Positions 41,270 to 49,909 of a stretch of 64,000 bases of DNA are shown here, in pieces. The stretch is from positions 62,001 to 126,000 of the forward strand of contig JAHHDR010000041.1 in NCBI GenBank assembly GCA_019739215.1. The letters run 5' to 3'. Origin of the DNA: Rhizobium sp. (GTDB lineage: Bacteria; Pseudomonadota; Alphaproteobacteria; Rhizobiales; Rhizobiaceae). Position numbers and translations under genes: made by a program. The notes under the pieces were generated by a model, which was given only the letters and a program-made list of their open reading frames with translations, made no database searches and was not told the origin of the DNA. Every line of letters begins with the position of its first letter. The stretch's first letter is position 1.

Positions 41270-41890
41270 TCATTTCAGAAACCGCTGCACCGCCGCGACT
41301 TCCTCTTTGCGGATCTCATGCCCGCCGTCGTGCCAGTCGATCGTCACCGCCGCGCCCTGCCGGCCGAGATAGTCGGCAAGCGCCTGGGTCAGGGGCGTCG
41401 GGCAGATCGGATCGGTCCGGCCGGCCGTGATCAGGACCTGCGTTGCGTCGAGCGCCGTGTTGTCCTTGGGCGCGAACGGGATCAGCGGATGCATCAGCAC
41501 CGCCCGATCAAACAGCCGGCCCTTCTCGATCAGCAAGTTGGCGAGAATGTTTGCGCCGTTGGAGAAGCCGAGACCGACCACCGCGCCCGCCTTGTGCTCC
41601 TGCTTCAACGCCATGACGAAGTCGGCCATCTTGTCCGTGGCGCGGGCGAGGTCGGCCATGTCGTAGACGCCCTCGGCGGTGCGCTTGAAGAAGCGCGCCG
41701 CGCCATATTCGGCGACATCGCCGCGCGGCGAGACGATCGTCGCGTCCGGCTTCAAGTCGGCGGCGAACTCGAAGAACTGGTTTTCGTCGCCGCCCGTGCC
41801 ATGGAAGACGAAGAAGATCGGCTTGCCCTCCGCACCGGGCTTCACCCGGTGCAGGTAGCCATGCTCACGCGAGAGTTCGATTGCGGCCAT
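41270..41890 (-). CDS. Alpha/beta hydrolase (MhqD-like carboxylesterase)
   Basis: The 206-residue protein has the phospholipase/carboxylesterase core: oxyanion segment FVFHGTGGDENQFFEFA, nucleophile elbow GLGFSNGANILANLL, acid in LITAGRTDPICPTP and the histidine in IDWHDGGHEI. It follows the ring-cleavage dioxygenase gene by two bases. In Bacillus the homologous MhqD and MhqO are induced by hydroquinones and quinones, so a role in detoxifying or degrading such compounds is likely but unproved. Confidence 0.87.
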   Translation of the reverse strand: MAAIELSREHGYLHRVKPGAEGKPIFFVFHGTGGDENQFFEFAADLKPDATIVSPRGDVAEYGAARFFKRTAEGVYDMADLARATDKMADFVMALKQEHKAGAVVGLGFSNGANILANLLIEKGRLFDRAVLMHPLIPFAPKDNTALDATQVLITAGRTDPICPTPLTQALADYLGRQGAAVTIDWHDGGHEIRKEEVAAVQRFLK

Positions 41891-41892
41891 GA

Positions 41893-42825
41893 TCAGCCCT
41901 CCAGCTTCTGCAATGTCTGGGCCAGGATCGGCCGCAGGTGCTTGTGCTGCTGCGGCAGCATCAGGCCCTCGCCGAGATGGGCCGTGTCCTCGTCGCGGTC
42001 GAAGCCAGGCTCGTTGGTGGCGACCTCGAACAGTACGCCGCCCGGCGTCCGGAAGTAGATCGCCCAGAAATAGTCACGGTCGATGACGGGCGTTACCTGA
42101 TAGCCGGTATCCATCAGCGCCTTGCGCACTTCGAGCTGGGTGGCGCGGTTGTCGACCGCGAAGGCGACATGGTGAACCGAGCCCGCGCCCTGCAGGCCGC
42201 GGTTGGTGTTCGGCATGGTCTCGAGGTCGATGAACTTGGCATCGTTGCCGTCGGGCATGATCAGCCTCGTAACGCCGTCCTTCCTGTCGAGCTCCTGGTA
42301 GCCCATGAACTTCATTAGTTCCACCGTCGCGCCCTCGTCCCTCAGCCGCATAGCGACCGAATGGAAACCGCGGATCGCCTGATCGGCGCCGACACCATTG
42401 CCGGTCCAGGGCGCGCGGGAATCGTCCCTGACCTCGACCAGCGCAAAACCGTCGCCATCGGGGCCGGCGAATTCCAGGCGCTTCTCGCCGAAGGTCTCGT
42501 CAGCCTTCAGGCCGGTAACACCCTTTTTTGTCAGGCGCTCCTGCCAGAAGCCAAGCGAACCTACGGGAACCGATAGCACGGTGGTGCCGACCTCACCAGT
42601 ACCCGGGCGGCCGCGGCCGATATCGGGGAAGGGAAAATAGGTCATGACAGTGCCGGGCGTGCCGGTCTCGTCGCCGTAATAGAGGTGGTAGACATCGGGC
42701 GAATCGAAATTCACGGTTTTCTTGACGCGGCGAAGGCCGAGCGTGTCGGTGAAGAACGTGTTGTTCTGCCGTGCATCCGCAGCCATCGAGGTGACGTGGT
42801 GCAGTCCCTTGATCTGGTTCAACAT
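41893..42825 (-). CDS. Ring-cleaving dioxygenase (MhqO-like, VOC superfamily)
   Basis: The 310-residue protein has two vicinal-oxygen-chelate domains. Metal ligands are expected in the N-terminal IKGLHHVTSMAADARQN, the second-domain GSVHHVAFAV, and the glutamate of GGVLFEVATNEPGF. This matches the MhqO/MhqA/LinE group of extradiol, hydroquinone-type ring-cleaving enzymes. The hydrolase gene follows 2 bases later, forming a two-gene operon that would open and process a quinol ring. Confidence 0.88.
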   Translation of the reverse strand: MLNQIKGLHHVTSMAADARQNNTFFTDTLGLRRVKKTVNFDSPDVYHLYYGDETGTPGTVMTYFPFPDIGRGRPGTGEVGTTVLSVPVGSLGFWQERLTKKGVTGLKADETFGEKRLEFAGPDGDGFALVEVRDDSRAPWTGNGVGADQAIRGFHSVAMRLRDEGATVELMKFMGYQELDRKDGVTRLIMPDGNDAKFIDLETMPNTNRGLQGAGSVHHVAFAVDNRATQLEVRKALMDTGYQVTPVIDRDYFWAIYFRTPGGVLFEVATNEPGFDRDEDTAHLGEGLMLPQQHKHLRPILAQTLQKLEG

Positions 42826-42967
42826 GGTGGTCTCTTTCTCCGGCCGGGCCGGGTTTCGATTGGATGAGGCCTATATGCGCGTTCCCCACGCTGCCTTCCA
42901 TCCCCGCCAGCGAGCACGGATTGTCTATGATTATTGAACGACAGAACTCCCTGGTGTGAAAATCTGT

Positions 42968-43813
42968 TTACGAAGGCCGCCGGAAGATCATGGGCAGCCC
43001 ATACATCGGCTCGATACGTCGAATGGCAGCGTCGACGCCCTCATGCGATACATCCATGGTGAAACCGCTGGCATGGATCATCGTGGCGCCATCGGCCATG
43101 ATCGCCACATGTCCCTTCCAGAACACGAGATCCCCACGGCCGAGTTCTTCGCGCATGATCTCCTTGCCGATCGAGGTCCGCTGCATGTCGGTGTCGCGCA
43201 GCACCCGGCGGCCCGTCATCATCATCGAGAGCTGTACCAGCCCCGAGCAATCGAGACCGAAGCCGCTACGTCCGCCCCAGAGATAGGGGGTGCCGAGAAA
43301 GCGGGTGGCTACCGCCACGAAGTCGTCGGTGAACGGCTTGTCAACCGGCGCGACATGCCGGGCGATGACCGCGCCGCCTTCGACCAGCAGGTAGGGCGTG
43401 CCACGGGTCTCGGCCTCGCCCGTCACTGCCAGCCGGCTGCCCATCGACAGTGCGGCCAGCGCGGGCACCTTCATGTCGGGCTCGGGATAGAGAAAGGTGC
43501 GCGGCGCGGTGACCCAATGGCTGGGCGCAGATCGCGGCAGGGCCAATGCTGCCTCCTCGACATAGCCGACATAGCCATCGATTCCTGACCTAACCCAGGC
43601 CCAGCCTTCTCGGCGGTCGAATTCGGTGACCGGCTCGCCGAGAAGAAGTTCGGTGTCGATGCCGGACATGCAGTCGGGCCTTGGCCGCATGGCCGTCGTC
43701 GCCTTGCCGATGCGGCCCGGCACACCCTCGACGAACCGTGCGGCCTCGACCTTGCCTTTGAGCGATGCCTCAGCGAGATCCGGGCGGAAGGCGTAGAGGC
43801 GGCGGTCCATCAT
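42968..43813 (-). CDS. NlpC/P60 family cell-wall hydrolase with SH3 domains
   Basis: The 281-residue protein has two bacterial SH3-like stretches (about 45-95 and 95-150) followed by an NlpC/P60 papain-like domain. The catalytic cysteine is in RSGFGLDCSGLVQLSMMM and the histidine in FWKGHVAIMADGATMIHAS. Such enzymes cut peptide bridges of peptidoglycan, commonly gamma-D-glutamyl-diaminopimelate. No signal peptide is visible. It follows a winged-helix gene and pepA on one strand. Confidence 0.9.
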   Translation of the reverse strand: MMDRRLYAFRPDLAEASLKGKVEAARFVEGVPGRIGKATTAMRPRPDCMSGIDTELLLGEPVTEFDRREGWAWVRSGIDGYVGYVEEAALALPRSAPSHWVTAPRTFLYPEPDMKVPALAALSMGSRLAVTGEAETRGTPYLLVEGGAVIARHVAPVDKPFTDDFVAVATRFLGTPYLWGGRSGFGLDCSGLVQLSMMMTGRRVLRDTDMQRTSIGKEIMREELGRGDLVFWKGHVAIMADGATMIHASGFTMDVSHEGVDAAIRRIEPMYGLPMIFRRPS

Positions 43814-43820
43814 GCAATCC

Positions 43821-44168
43821 TCAGGGCAGGCGTCTTGCCGCGACTATAACCTGATCCCCGAATTTTTCGAGATAGAGCGCGCCGGCGACGGTCCTTTTTA
43901 TGATGACGTTGCGGCGGTCAAGTTCATCCCGAACCCGGTCGACGATGCCCATCTCGCCCATCGTGTCCAGCGCCCGCGTGATGACGGGCTTGGTCACGCC
44001 CAGCGTGGCCGCCAATCCCCGCACGGTATGCGGCGGCGGCACGAGGTAGATCTGCAACAGGATCGCCATCTGGCGCATCGTGAGGTCGATTGCGCCCGAC
44101 TTGACCTGGTTGAGCGTCACCTGGTGCCAGAGGCCCAGCGCCTGCGAGGCAGAAAGTTCGACTGACAA
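43821..44168 (-). CDS. MarR-like winged-helix transcriptional regulator
   Basis: The 115-residue protein has a single winged helix: DLTMRQMAILLQIYLVPPPH, then HTVRGLAATLGVTKPVITRA for the recognition helix, and the wing in DRRNVIIKRT. The start is TTG at 44168, supported by a GGAG site six bases upstream. It lies between pepA and the NlpC/P60 gene on the same strand, with 7 bases to the latter, so they are probably cotranscribed. No ligand-binding part is apparent. Confidence 0.82.
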   Translation of the reverse strand: MSVELSASQALGLWHQVTLNQVKSGAIDLTMRQMAILLQIYLVPPPHTVRGLAATLGVTKPVITRALDTMGEMGIVDRVRDELDRRNVIIKRTVAGALYLEKFGDQVIVAARRLP

Positions 44169-44291
44169 GGCTGGCTCCGGCGCGATCGTTTCGAGACCGT
44201 TCCATTTTCAGGCAGCGCGGCAGGGAGTGCAAACGGAGATGAGGGGTGTGGTTAATCATGAAGGCTGCGGTCGAGGCCCGCCCTCCCCGCT

Positions 44292-45689
44292 TCACCCCCG
44301 CACGCTCTTTGCCTCCAGCATCTGGAAGATCGCCCTTATGCCCTGGGCCTCGCCGCCGGCGGGTGCGTGCGGGCGTTCGGAAGGGGTCCAGCCGTAGATG
44401 TCGAAATGCGCCCAGCTCTCGGTCTTCTTCACGAAGCGCTTGAGAAACAGTGCTGCGGTGATGGCGCCGGCCATGCCGCCGGAGGGGGCGTTGGTGAGAT
44501 CGGCGATCTTGGAATTGATGTCTTTCTCGTAGCCCTTGTAGAGCGGCAGGCGCCAGAGCGGATCGTCGACCTCAAGGCTGGCATCGGTGAGGTTGGCGGC
44601 GAGGTCCTCGTCGTCGGTGAAGAAGGGCGGCAGGTCGGGCCCGAGCGCAACACGGGCGGCACCCGTCAGCGTCGCCATGTCGACCAGCAGGTCGGGCTCG
44701 TCCTCGTCTGCCAGCGCCAGCGCATCGGCCAGGATCAGCCGGCCCTCGGCATCGGTATTGTCGATTTGCACGGTCAGGCCGGCGCGGCTCCTGTAGATGT
44801 CGCCCGGCCGGAAGGCGTTGCCGGAGATCGAATTCTCGACCACCGGCACCAGCACTGTGAGGTCGACTTTCAGCTTGGCATCCATGATCATCAGCGCGAG
44901 ACCCATGACGTTGGCGCCGCCGCCCATGTCCTTCTTCATCAACAGCATCGAGGACGACGGCTTGATGTCGAGCCCGCCGGTGTCGAAGGTCACGCCTTTG
45001 CCGACCAGCGTGATCTTGCGGTGGCCCTTCTTGCCCCAGCGCAGCTTGAGAAGCCGTGGCGCTTGTTCGGCGGCGCGACCAACCGCGTGGATCAGCGGGA
45101 AGTTCTGCTGCAGCAGGTCGTCGCCGCGCACCACGGAGACCTCAGCCTTGTAATGGGAGGCGAGGTCGCGAAAGACGGCCTCCAGTGCATCCGGACCCAT
45201 GTCGTTGGCCGGCGTATTGATCAGGTCGCGGGCGAGGAAGACGCCTGATAGCAGCCGCTTGATGCGGGCCGCATCGGCATCCGCCGGCATCATCAGAGTC
45301 GGACGATCTGTTGTGCCGGACTTGTATTTCTCGAAGCGGTAGCTTCCCAGGCCGTAGCCGAGCAGCAGGCGGTTGGCGGTCAGCGGCGCGGTTTCGATGT
45401 GCCAGTCGCCCGCGGGAAGCAGCCGCGCCAGCTTGCCGGACAGGTAGGGTTGGTCGGACGGCGTGCGGCCGAGGCCGAACAGGGCGCCGCCAAGGTGGCC
45501 GGTTTCAGACGGCACCAGCAGCAGCGAACCGCTTTCGGCCTTCCATCCGGCTTTCTTCGACCATTCCAGCGCCACGGGGTCGACCATGCCTGTTTCCAGA
45601 TGCGCCGGCGTCACCGCAAAGACAGGCAGGGTCTTGCCGCCCTTGGTGTTGAAGGGGGTGGCGCGTTCGATAAACTGGTAGGGAGCCAT
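44292..45689 (-). CDS. pepA: Leucyl aminopeptidase (M17 family)
   Basis: The 465-residue cytoplasmic metallopeptidase removes N-terminal residues from peptides. The M17 signature NTDAEGRLILADALALA is present, along with the metal-binding GKGVTFDTGGLDIKP and KKDMGGGANVMGLAL. It is slightly shorter than E. coli PepA (about 500), as are several rhizobial homologs. It heads a cluster with the winged-helix regulator and the NlpC/P60 hydrolase, which suggests a link to peptide and cell-wall turnover. Choice of pepA over other M17 names is by signature only. Confidence 0.9.
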   Translation of the reverse strand: MAPYQFIERATPFNTKGGKTLPVFAVTPAHLETGMVDPVALEWSKKAGWKAESGSLLLVPSETGHLGGALFGLGRTPSDQPYLSGKLARLLPAGDWHIETAPLTANRLLLGYGLGSYRFEKYKSGTTDRPTLMMPADADAARIKRLLSGVFLARDLINTPANDMGPDALEAVFRDLASHYKAEVSVVRGDDLLQQNFPLIHAVGRAAEQAPRLLKLRWGKKGHRKITLVGKGVTFDTGGLDIKPSSSMLLMKKDMGGGANVMGLALMIMDAKLKVDLTVLVPVVENSISGNAFRPGDIYRSRAGLTVQIDNTDAEGRLILADALALADEDEPDLLVDMATLTGAARVALGPDLPPFFTDDEDLAANLTDASLEVDDPLWRLPLYKGYEKDINSKIADLTNAPSGGMAGAITAALFLKRFVKKTESWAHFDIYGWTPSERPHAPAGGEAQGIRAIFQMLEAKSVRG

Positions 45690-45730
45690 GGTCGTCCTTG
45701 CTGTAGGCGGAGGGCCGCAAATAGCGCGCG

Positions 45731-45745
45731 TTAACGCTCTGTTAG
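45731..45745 (+). promoter_or_regulatory. Candidate CtrA binding site upstream of the TadD-like gene
   Basis: TTAA-CGCTCTG-TTAG matches the CtrA consensus (TTAA, seven bases, TTAA) with one mismatch. It is 77 bp before the TadD-like start. CtrA controls pilus genes in Caulobacter, which makes the position suggestive but not conclusive. Confidence 0.3.
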
Positions 45746-45821
45746 GGTTAACAGATTATTGCTTGAGCGAGGATTGCGGCGGACTCTTCCTGCTGCGCAA
45801 GGCTTTTCCGGGGGTTCGGCA

Positions 45822-46637
45822 ATGATCGGTGCGATGAGGCGAGAAAGCGTTTCCAGGCCGTTTGTCACGACGGTCGCGATCGTCGGCATCGCGCTTCTTG
45901 CCGCCTGCTCGTCGAACAAGCGCGGCGATGTCACCGGCTCGATCCCGGACACCAACCGACCGCTCGAGCAGATGACGCAAACCGAGCTCGCTGCTGTGTC
46001 CCGCAGCGTCGGCGACCGCTATGCCAAGAACCCGAAAGACCGCAACGCCGGCCTGCAATATGCGACCCTCCTGCGGATGACCGGCAAGAACGGCCAGGCG
46101 CTCGCCGTCATGCGCCAGATCGCCATTCTCAATCCTTCCGATCGCGAAGTGCTCGCGGCCTATGGCAAGGCGCAGGCCAGTGCCGGCGAACTCGAGCAGG
46201 CTCTCGGCACGATCTCCCGCGCCCAAACGCCGGACCGCCCGGACTGGAAACTGAAATCGGCGGAGGGCGCGATCCTCGACCAGCTCGGCCGCGCCGAACA
46301 GGCCCGCGCCGCCTATCGCGACGCGCTCGACATCAAGCCGAACGAACCGTCGGTGCTCTCCAATCTCGGCATGTCGTATCTGCTGACCCGCGACCTCAAA
46401 ACATCCGAGACCTATCTTCGCTCAGCCATCGCCCAGCCCGGCGCCGACAGCCGCGTGCGCCAGAACCTGGCCTTGGTGGTCGGCCTGCAGGGCCGCTTCC
46501 AGGAGGCTGAGAACATCGCGCGCCAGGAGCTGACATCGGAACAGGCCGAGGCGAACATGGCCTATCTCAAGGTAATGCTGGCTCAGGACAGCAACTGGCA
46601 GAAGTTAGCCGCCAAGGATGATGGCAACACGAACTGA
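45822..46637 (+). CDS. TPR lipoprotein, TadD-like pilus assembly protein
   Basis: The 271-residue protein has a lipoprotein signal ending in the lipobox LLAAC at about residue 29, a Ser/Thr-rich linker and then five or so tetratricopeptide repeats (YATLLRMTGKNGQALAVMRQ, RAAYRDALDIKPNEPSVLSN, NLALVVGLQGRFQEAENIAR). The arrangement is that of TadD, the outer-membrane-anchored TPR protein of Tad/Flp pili. No other tad genes are nearby, so the assignment is by domain plan only. An alternative start lies at 45834. Confidence 0.75.
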   Translation: MIGAMRRESVSRPFVTTVAIVGIALLAACSSNKRGDVTGSIPDTNRPLEQMTQTELAAVSRSVGDRYAKNPKDRNAGLQYATLLRMTGKNGQALAVMRQIAILNPSDREVLAAYGKAQASAGELEQALGTISRAQTPDRPDWKLKSAEGAILDQLGRAEQARAAYRDALDIKPNEPSVLSNLGMSYLLTRDLKTSETYLRSAIAQPGADSRVRQNLALVVGLQGRFQEAENIARQELTSEQAEANMAYLKVMLAQDSNWQKLAAKDDGNTN

Positions 46638-46648
46638 GAGATCTCCTC

Positions 46649-47299
46649 CTATGCGTCCGACGGGTTGGCGCGTGCTCTGGCTGCGTCAAGGTAGGACAGG
46701 CACATCGCGATGAGTTCCCTGTGCAAATCGGAGCCGACCGATGTCGGCATGTTGCGCTCGAAAACCGTGCGGACCGTTCCGAAGATGGCTGTCAGGAACA
46801 TGGCGTTGACAACGCGCAGGTCCGCAAAGTCGGCGTCGGGCGTCGTCGCCAGCATGGCGGCACTTGCCGCATCGACACGTCTGCCGAAAGCCTCGATCAG
46901 GGATTCGTTGTCGAGTTCGACCGAGGCCCTGTAGAGCGCGCGCGTGACATCGCTCCGTTCAGTCTTCGCAGTCCAATAGGCGGTCACGAGGGCTTCGACC
47001 ATGCGGGCGAGCGGCGCGCCGTGGTGCGATTCGCAGACTGTCTCCACCCTTTCTGCCACGATATCCAGATAGCGCGCGTTCAGCGCATAGAGAAGCGCCT
47101 GCTTGTGCGGAAAATACTGGTAGAGCGTGCCGACCGAAACGCCGGCCCGCTGCGCCACCCGGGTCGTGGTCAGCCGCTGCAATCCCTCCGCCATCAAAAC
47201 CTGAAGGGTCGCCTCGAAAATGATGTCGACGGTCGTCGTTGCACGGGCCTGACGCGGCTGTTTCCGCGGGGCGAGGTGCGTGGGATGATCCAAATCCAT
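46649..47299 (-). CDS. TetR/AcrR-family transcriptional regulator
   Basis: The 216-residue protein has an N-terminal TetR helix-turn-helix (IIFEATLQVLMAEGLQRL, then TTTRVAQRAGVSVGTLYQYF) and a helical ligand-binding C-terminus. The start MDLDHPTHLAPRKQ at 47299 agrees with family length; an upstream extension would cover the promoter of the divergent SDR gene. Divergent layout and a palindrome next to that promoter suggest it represses the SDR. Confidence 0.9.
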   Translation of the reverse strand: MDLDHPTHLAPRKQPRQARATTTVDIIFEATLQVLMAEGLQRLTTTRVAQRAGVSVGTLYQYFPHKQALLYALNARYLDIVAERVETVCESHHGAPLARMVEALVTAYWTAKTERSDVTRALYRASVELDNESLIEAFGRRVDAASAAMLATTPDADFADLRVVNAMFLTAIFGTVRTVFERNMPTSVGSDLHRELIAMCLSYLDAARARANPSDA

Positions 47300-47319
47300 A
47301 TGCGAATTCCCGAAGCTGA

Positions 47320-47336
47320 ATGATCCTTCATATAAT
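47320..47336 (+). promoter_or_regulatory. SDR promoter -10 box with adjoining candidate TetR operator
   Basis: A perfect -10 hexamer TATAAT (47331-47336) adjoins the inverted repeat ATGA-TCCT-TCAT (47320-47331), 37 bp before the SDR start and 21 bp from the TetR start. A repressor bound here would block both genes. The -35 box is not clear. Confidence 0.45.
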
Positions 47337-47372
47337 GGGCCTTCAACGCCGCCAAGCCAGAAGGATCCTGCC

Positions 47373-48104
47373 ATGAACGACACGACCAAGATCGCCCTCG
47401 TCACCGGTGCCAACAAGGGCATCGGGCTTGAGATCGCCCGTCAGTTGGGTGAAGCCGGGGTCACAGTCTTTATTGCCGCGCGCGATGCCATCAGGGGAAG
47501 TGATGCCGTCAGGGACCTGTCGTCCCAGGGGCTTCGGGCATTGTTTGTCAGGGTCGACCTCAATGACGCCGCGAGCATCACTGAGGCGGCCCGGAGGATC
47601 GAAGCCGATTGCGGGCGGCTGGATATCCTCGTCAACAATGCCGGCATCGTGGATGCGCTTGACGGCCCTCCCAGCGCGGCCTTGCCGGAGGCGGTGCGGC
47701 GGATCTTCGACGTGAATTTCGTCGGCACGCTCGCCGTCACGCAGGCGATGCTGCCCTTGCTGCGCAGGTCTTCCGCCGGCCGGATCGTCAATCTCTCCAG
47801 TTCGCTCGGCTCGCTGACGGTCAATGGCGATCCTTCGTCGCCCTACTATGCGGCGCGACTGATCGGCTACAACGCTTCGAAGGCCGCGCTCAATATGCTG
47901 ACGGTCCAACTGAGCGCGGAGTTGCGAGACAGCGGAACCGTCGTCAACTCGGTAAGCCCCGGCTATGTGAAGACCGACCTGACCGGCGGCAACGGCTTCA
48001 TGACCCCGGCGGAAGGTGCCCGGCTGCCGGTTCAGTACGCGCTGCTAGGGGATGACGCGAGTTCCGGCCGGTTCGTGGAACCCGGCGGCGAAACGCCCTG
48101 GTAG
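47373..48104 (+). CDS. Short-chain dehydrogenase/reductase
   Basis: The 243-residue Rossmann enzyme has the cofactor loop VTGANKGIGLEIARQLGEAG, the structural NNAG motif (LDILVNNAGIVDAL), the catalytic serine in IVNLSSSLGSLT, and the YxxxK pair as YNASKAALNM. The segment around GDPSSPYYAARLIG is a longer lid seen in carbonyl-reductase-type SDRs. It is NADPH-dependent by the arginine following the second strand (AARDAIRG). The substrate is unknown, and the divergent TetR gene probably controls it. Confidence 0.9.
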   Translation: MNDTTKIALVTGANKGIGLEIARQLGEAGVTVFIAARDAIRGSDAVRDLSSQGLRALFVRVDLNDAASITEAARRIEADCGRLDILVNNAGIVDALDGPPSAALPEAVRRIFDVNFVGTLAVTQAMLPLLRRSSAGRIVNLSSSLGSLTVNGDPSSPYYAARLIGYNASKAALNMLTVQLSAELRDSGTVVNSVSPGYVKTDLTGGNGFMTPAEGARLPVQYALLGDDASSGRFVEPGGETPW

Positions 48105-48131
48105 AACGCCGATCGGGATACGCACCGCTGG

Positions 48132-48428
48132 TCAGACCCGGTAGAGCCGCACCGGCTTCGGCGTCCGGGCAAGGACGCCTTTGGCCTCAAGGTCGAGATG
48201 CACGGCCTTGAGCCACCAGCCCGCCTTGTCGCCACCAGGGAAAAGCGCTTGCGAGAGATGCGGCAGCAGCGCTTCCTTCGCCGCCGCCACCGTCACGCCG
48301 GGCGGCTCTGCGGGCAGGATCGCCGTCAACGCCTCCCGCATCGCTTCGTATTTTGCGCGGTCGACGCGATAGGTATGACCGGGCGTGGTGACGGTCTCGA
48401 TGGTGATTTTGTCGTTCTTCTCGGTCAT
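48132..48428 (-). CDS. DUF6958-like small protein (winged-helix-like)
   Basis: The 98-residue protein begins MTEKNDKITIETVTTPGHTY and contains VDRAKYEAMREALTAILP, a PGVTVAAAKEALLPHLSQAL helix pair and AGWWLKAVHLDLEAKGVLAR, matching what is known of the DUF6958 family. The fold looks like a small winged helix. Function is unknown. The ATG at 48428 has a GGGAGGAG ribosome-binding site. It converges with the SDR gene. Confidence 0.65.
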   Translation of the reverse strand: MTEKNDKITIETVTTPGHTYRVDRAKYEAMREALTAILPAEPPGVTVAAAKEALLPHLSQALFPGGDKAGWWLKAVHLDLEAKGVLARTPKPVRLYRV

Positions 48429-48622
48429 CCATGGCTCCTCCCGTACCGATGACAACATTGAGGCCCGCGAGGTGGACGATCAAGTGCCATGCGGCACGAA
48501 ATTTGCGGAAGACGGTCAACTCGCCTGAAAGGGCTGGAGCATTTTCGGCAGGGCGTATGAATGGCGACGCGGAAGGCAGCAGCCGCAGAATGTCGCACGG
48601 GCTCCACGCTGTCCCGTATCGC

Positions 48623-49324
48623 TCAACTCACCTTGAACGTCACTTCGTCCACGCCGTCGACATGGGCCACCATGACGTCGCCCCTAACGATCGCGCCGAC
48701 GCCGGCCGGCGTGCCCGAAAAGATCAGGTCGCCGGGCTTCAGCGTAAACAGCCGCGACAGGTAGGCAATCATTTCCGGCACTTTCCAGATCATCTGGTCG
48801 AGGTCGCCGTTCTGGCGGAGCTCGCCATTGACCGTGAGCCAGATCGCGCCGTAGGCGGGGTGGCCGACGTTCGCGACAGGATGGATCGGGCCGCAGGGAG
48901 CCGAGTTCTCGAAGGCCTTGCCGACTTCCCAGGGGCGGCCGAGCTTCTTGGCTTCGGCCTGAAGGTCGCGGCGGGTCATGTCGAGGCCGACGGCATAGCC
49001 GAAGACGCAATCCAGCGCCTTGTCCAGCGCAATGTTGTCGCCGCCGCTCCCCAGCGCCACCACCATCTCGATCTCGTGATGAACGTCGCTGGTTTCGGGC
49101 GGATAGGGGAAATCGGCGCCGGCAGGAACCAGCGTGTCGGGGTTCTTCTGGAAGAAGAAGGGTGGCTCCCTGCCGGGGTCGTGGCCCATCTCGATCGCAT
49201 GCTCGGCAAAATTCCGGCCGACGCAATAGATGCGATGCACCGGGAACAGCGCCTGGCTGCCTGAAACCGGCAGGGTGGGAACAGGTGCCGGCTCGAAGAC
49301 GTAGGCGGCATCAGGGCTGGACAT
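48623..49324 (-). CDS. Fumarylacetoacetate hydrolase family protein
   Basis: The 233-residue protein has the FAH fold with metal-ligand glutamates expected in [14 protein letters not shown] and the conserved start [31 protein letters not shown] is the C-terminal loop. Members hydrolyse or decarboxylate acylpyruvates and ring-cleavage products. It is the third gene of a leftward unit with an FAD oxidoreductase and a MarR regulator, so it likely processes a product of that pathway. Confidence 0.9.
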   Translation of the reverse strand: MSSPDAAYVFEPAPVPTLPVSGSQALFPVHRIYCVGRNFAEHAIEMGHDPGREPPFFFQKNPDTLVPAGADFPYPPETSDVHHEIEMVVALGSGGDNIALDKALDCVFGYAVGLDMTRRDLQAEAKKLGRPWEVGKAFENSAPCGPIHPVANVGHPAYGAIWLTVNGELRQNGDLDQMIWKVPEMIAYLSRLFTLKPGDLIFSGTPAGVGAIVRGDVMVAHVDGVDEVTFKVS

Positions 49325-49342
49325 GTCCTGCGGCAGGGGCGT

Positions 49343-49837
49343 TCACTCCTCTTCGGAGAGATGATTGCGGGCCGAGCGCTGCAACTGGTCGATGCTGCCA
49401 ACGAGCGTGGCGCAGGTCTTCGGGTCGACATCCGCCATCAGTTCACGGAGCCAGGACTCATGCACCCGCGCCATCTCGGCAAAGGCTGTCCGGCCCGCCT
49501 CTGTCAGGCGCGCCACGGTGACGCGCCGGTCGTCGCCGGGGGTTTCGGTGCTGATCAGGCCGTCGGCCTCCAGACGACCGACGAGGCCCGTGATATTGCC
49601 GTTGGTCACCATCGTCCGCTTGGAAATTTCGCCCAGGCGCAATCCGTCCGGTTCCCGGTCGAGTTGCGCCAGCAGGTCGAACTGCGGCAGCGTGGCGCCG
49701 AATTCCGTACGAAGACGACGGCGGATCTCCTGCGAGATCAGCTTGGTCGTCGCCAGCATCCGGAGCCAGACCCTGAGTTCCAGCTTCCTGCCATCCGCCT
49801 GATCCCGACCCGCGGGTTCCCCTTCTGCCACGCCCAC
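49343..49837 (-). CDS. MarR-family transcriptional regulator (left arm)
   Basis: The 164-residue protein has the MarR winged helix: LPQFDLLAQLDREPDGLRLG, recognition part TMVTNGNITGLVGRLEADGL, wing ETPGDDRRVTVARLT. It starts with GTG at 49837, 72 bp after the FAD oxidoreductase gene and 18 bp before the FAH gene, on the same strand. MarR proteins with catabolic neighbours usually respond to an aromatic acid or its CoA ester. Confidence 0.9.
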   Translation of the reverse strand: MGVAEGEPAGRDQADGRKLELRVWLRMLATTKLISQEIRRRLRTEFGATLPQFDLLAQLDREPDGLRLGEISKRTMVTNGNITGLVGRLEADGLISTETPGDDRRVTVARLTEAGRTAFAEMARVHESWLRELMADVDPKTCATLVGSIDQLQRSARNHLSEEE

Positions 49838-49909
49838 GCTACCCCGACCCTGTCCCTGCCTGTTTGCTTTGAGCTTAAACTAATGCCGCGAAACGAGCCG
49901 GGTTTCAAT

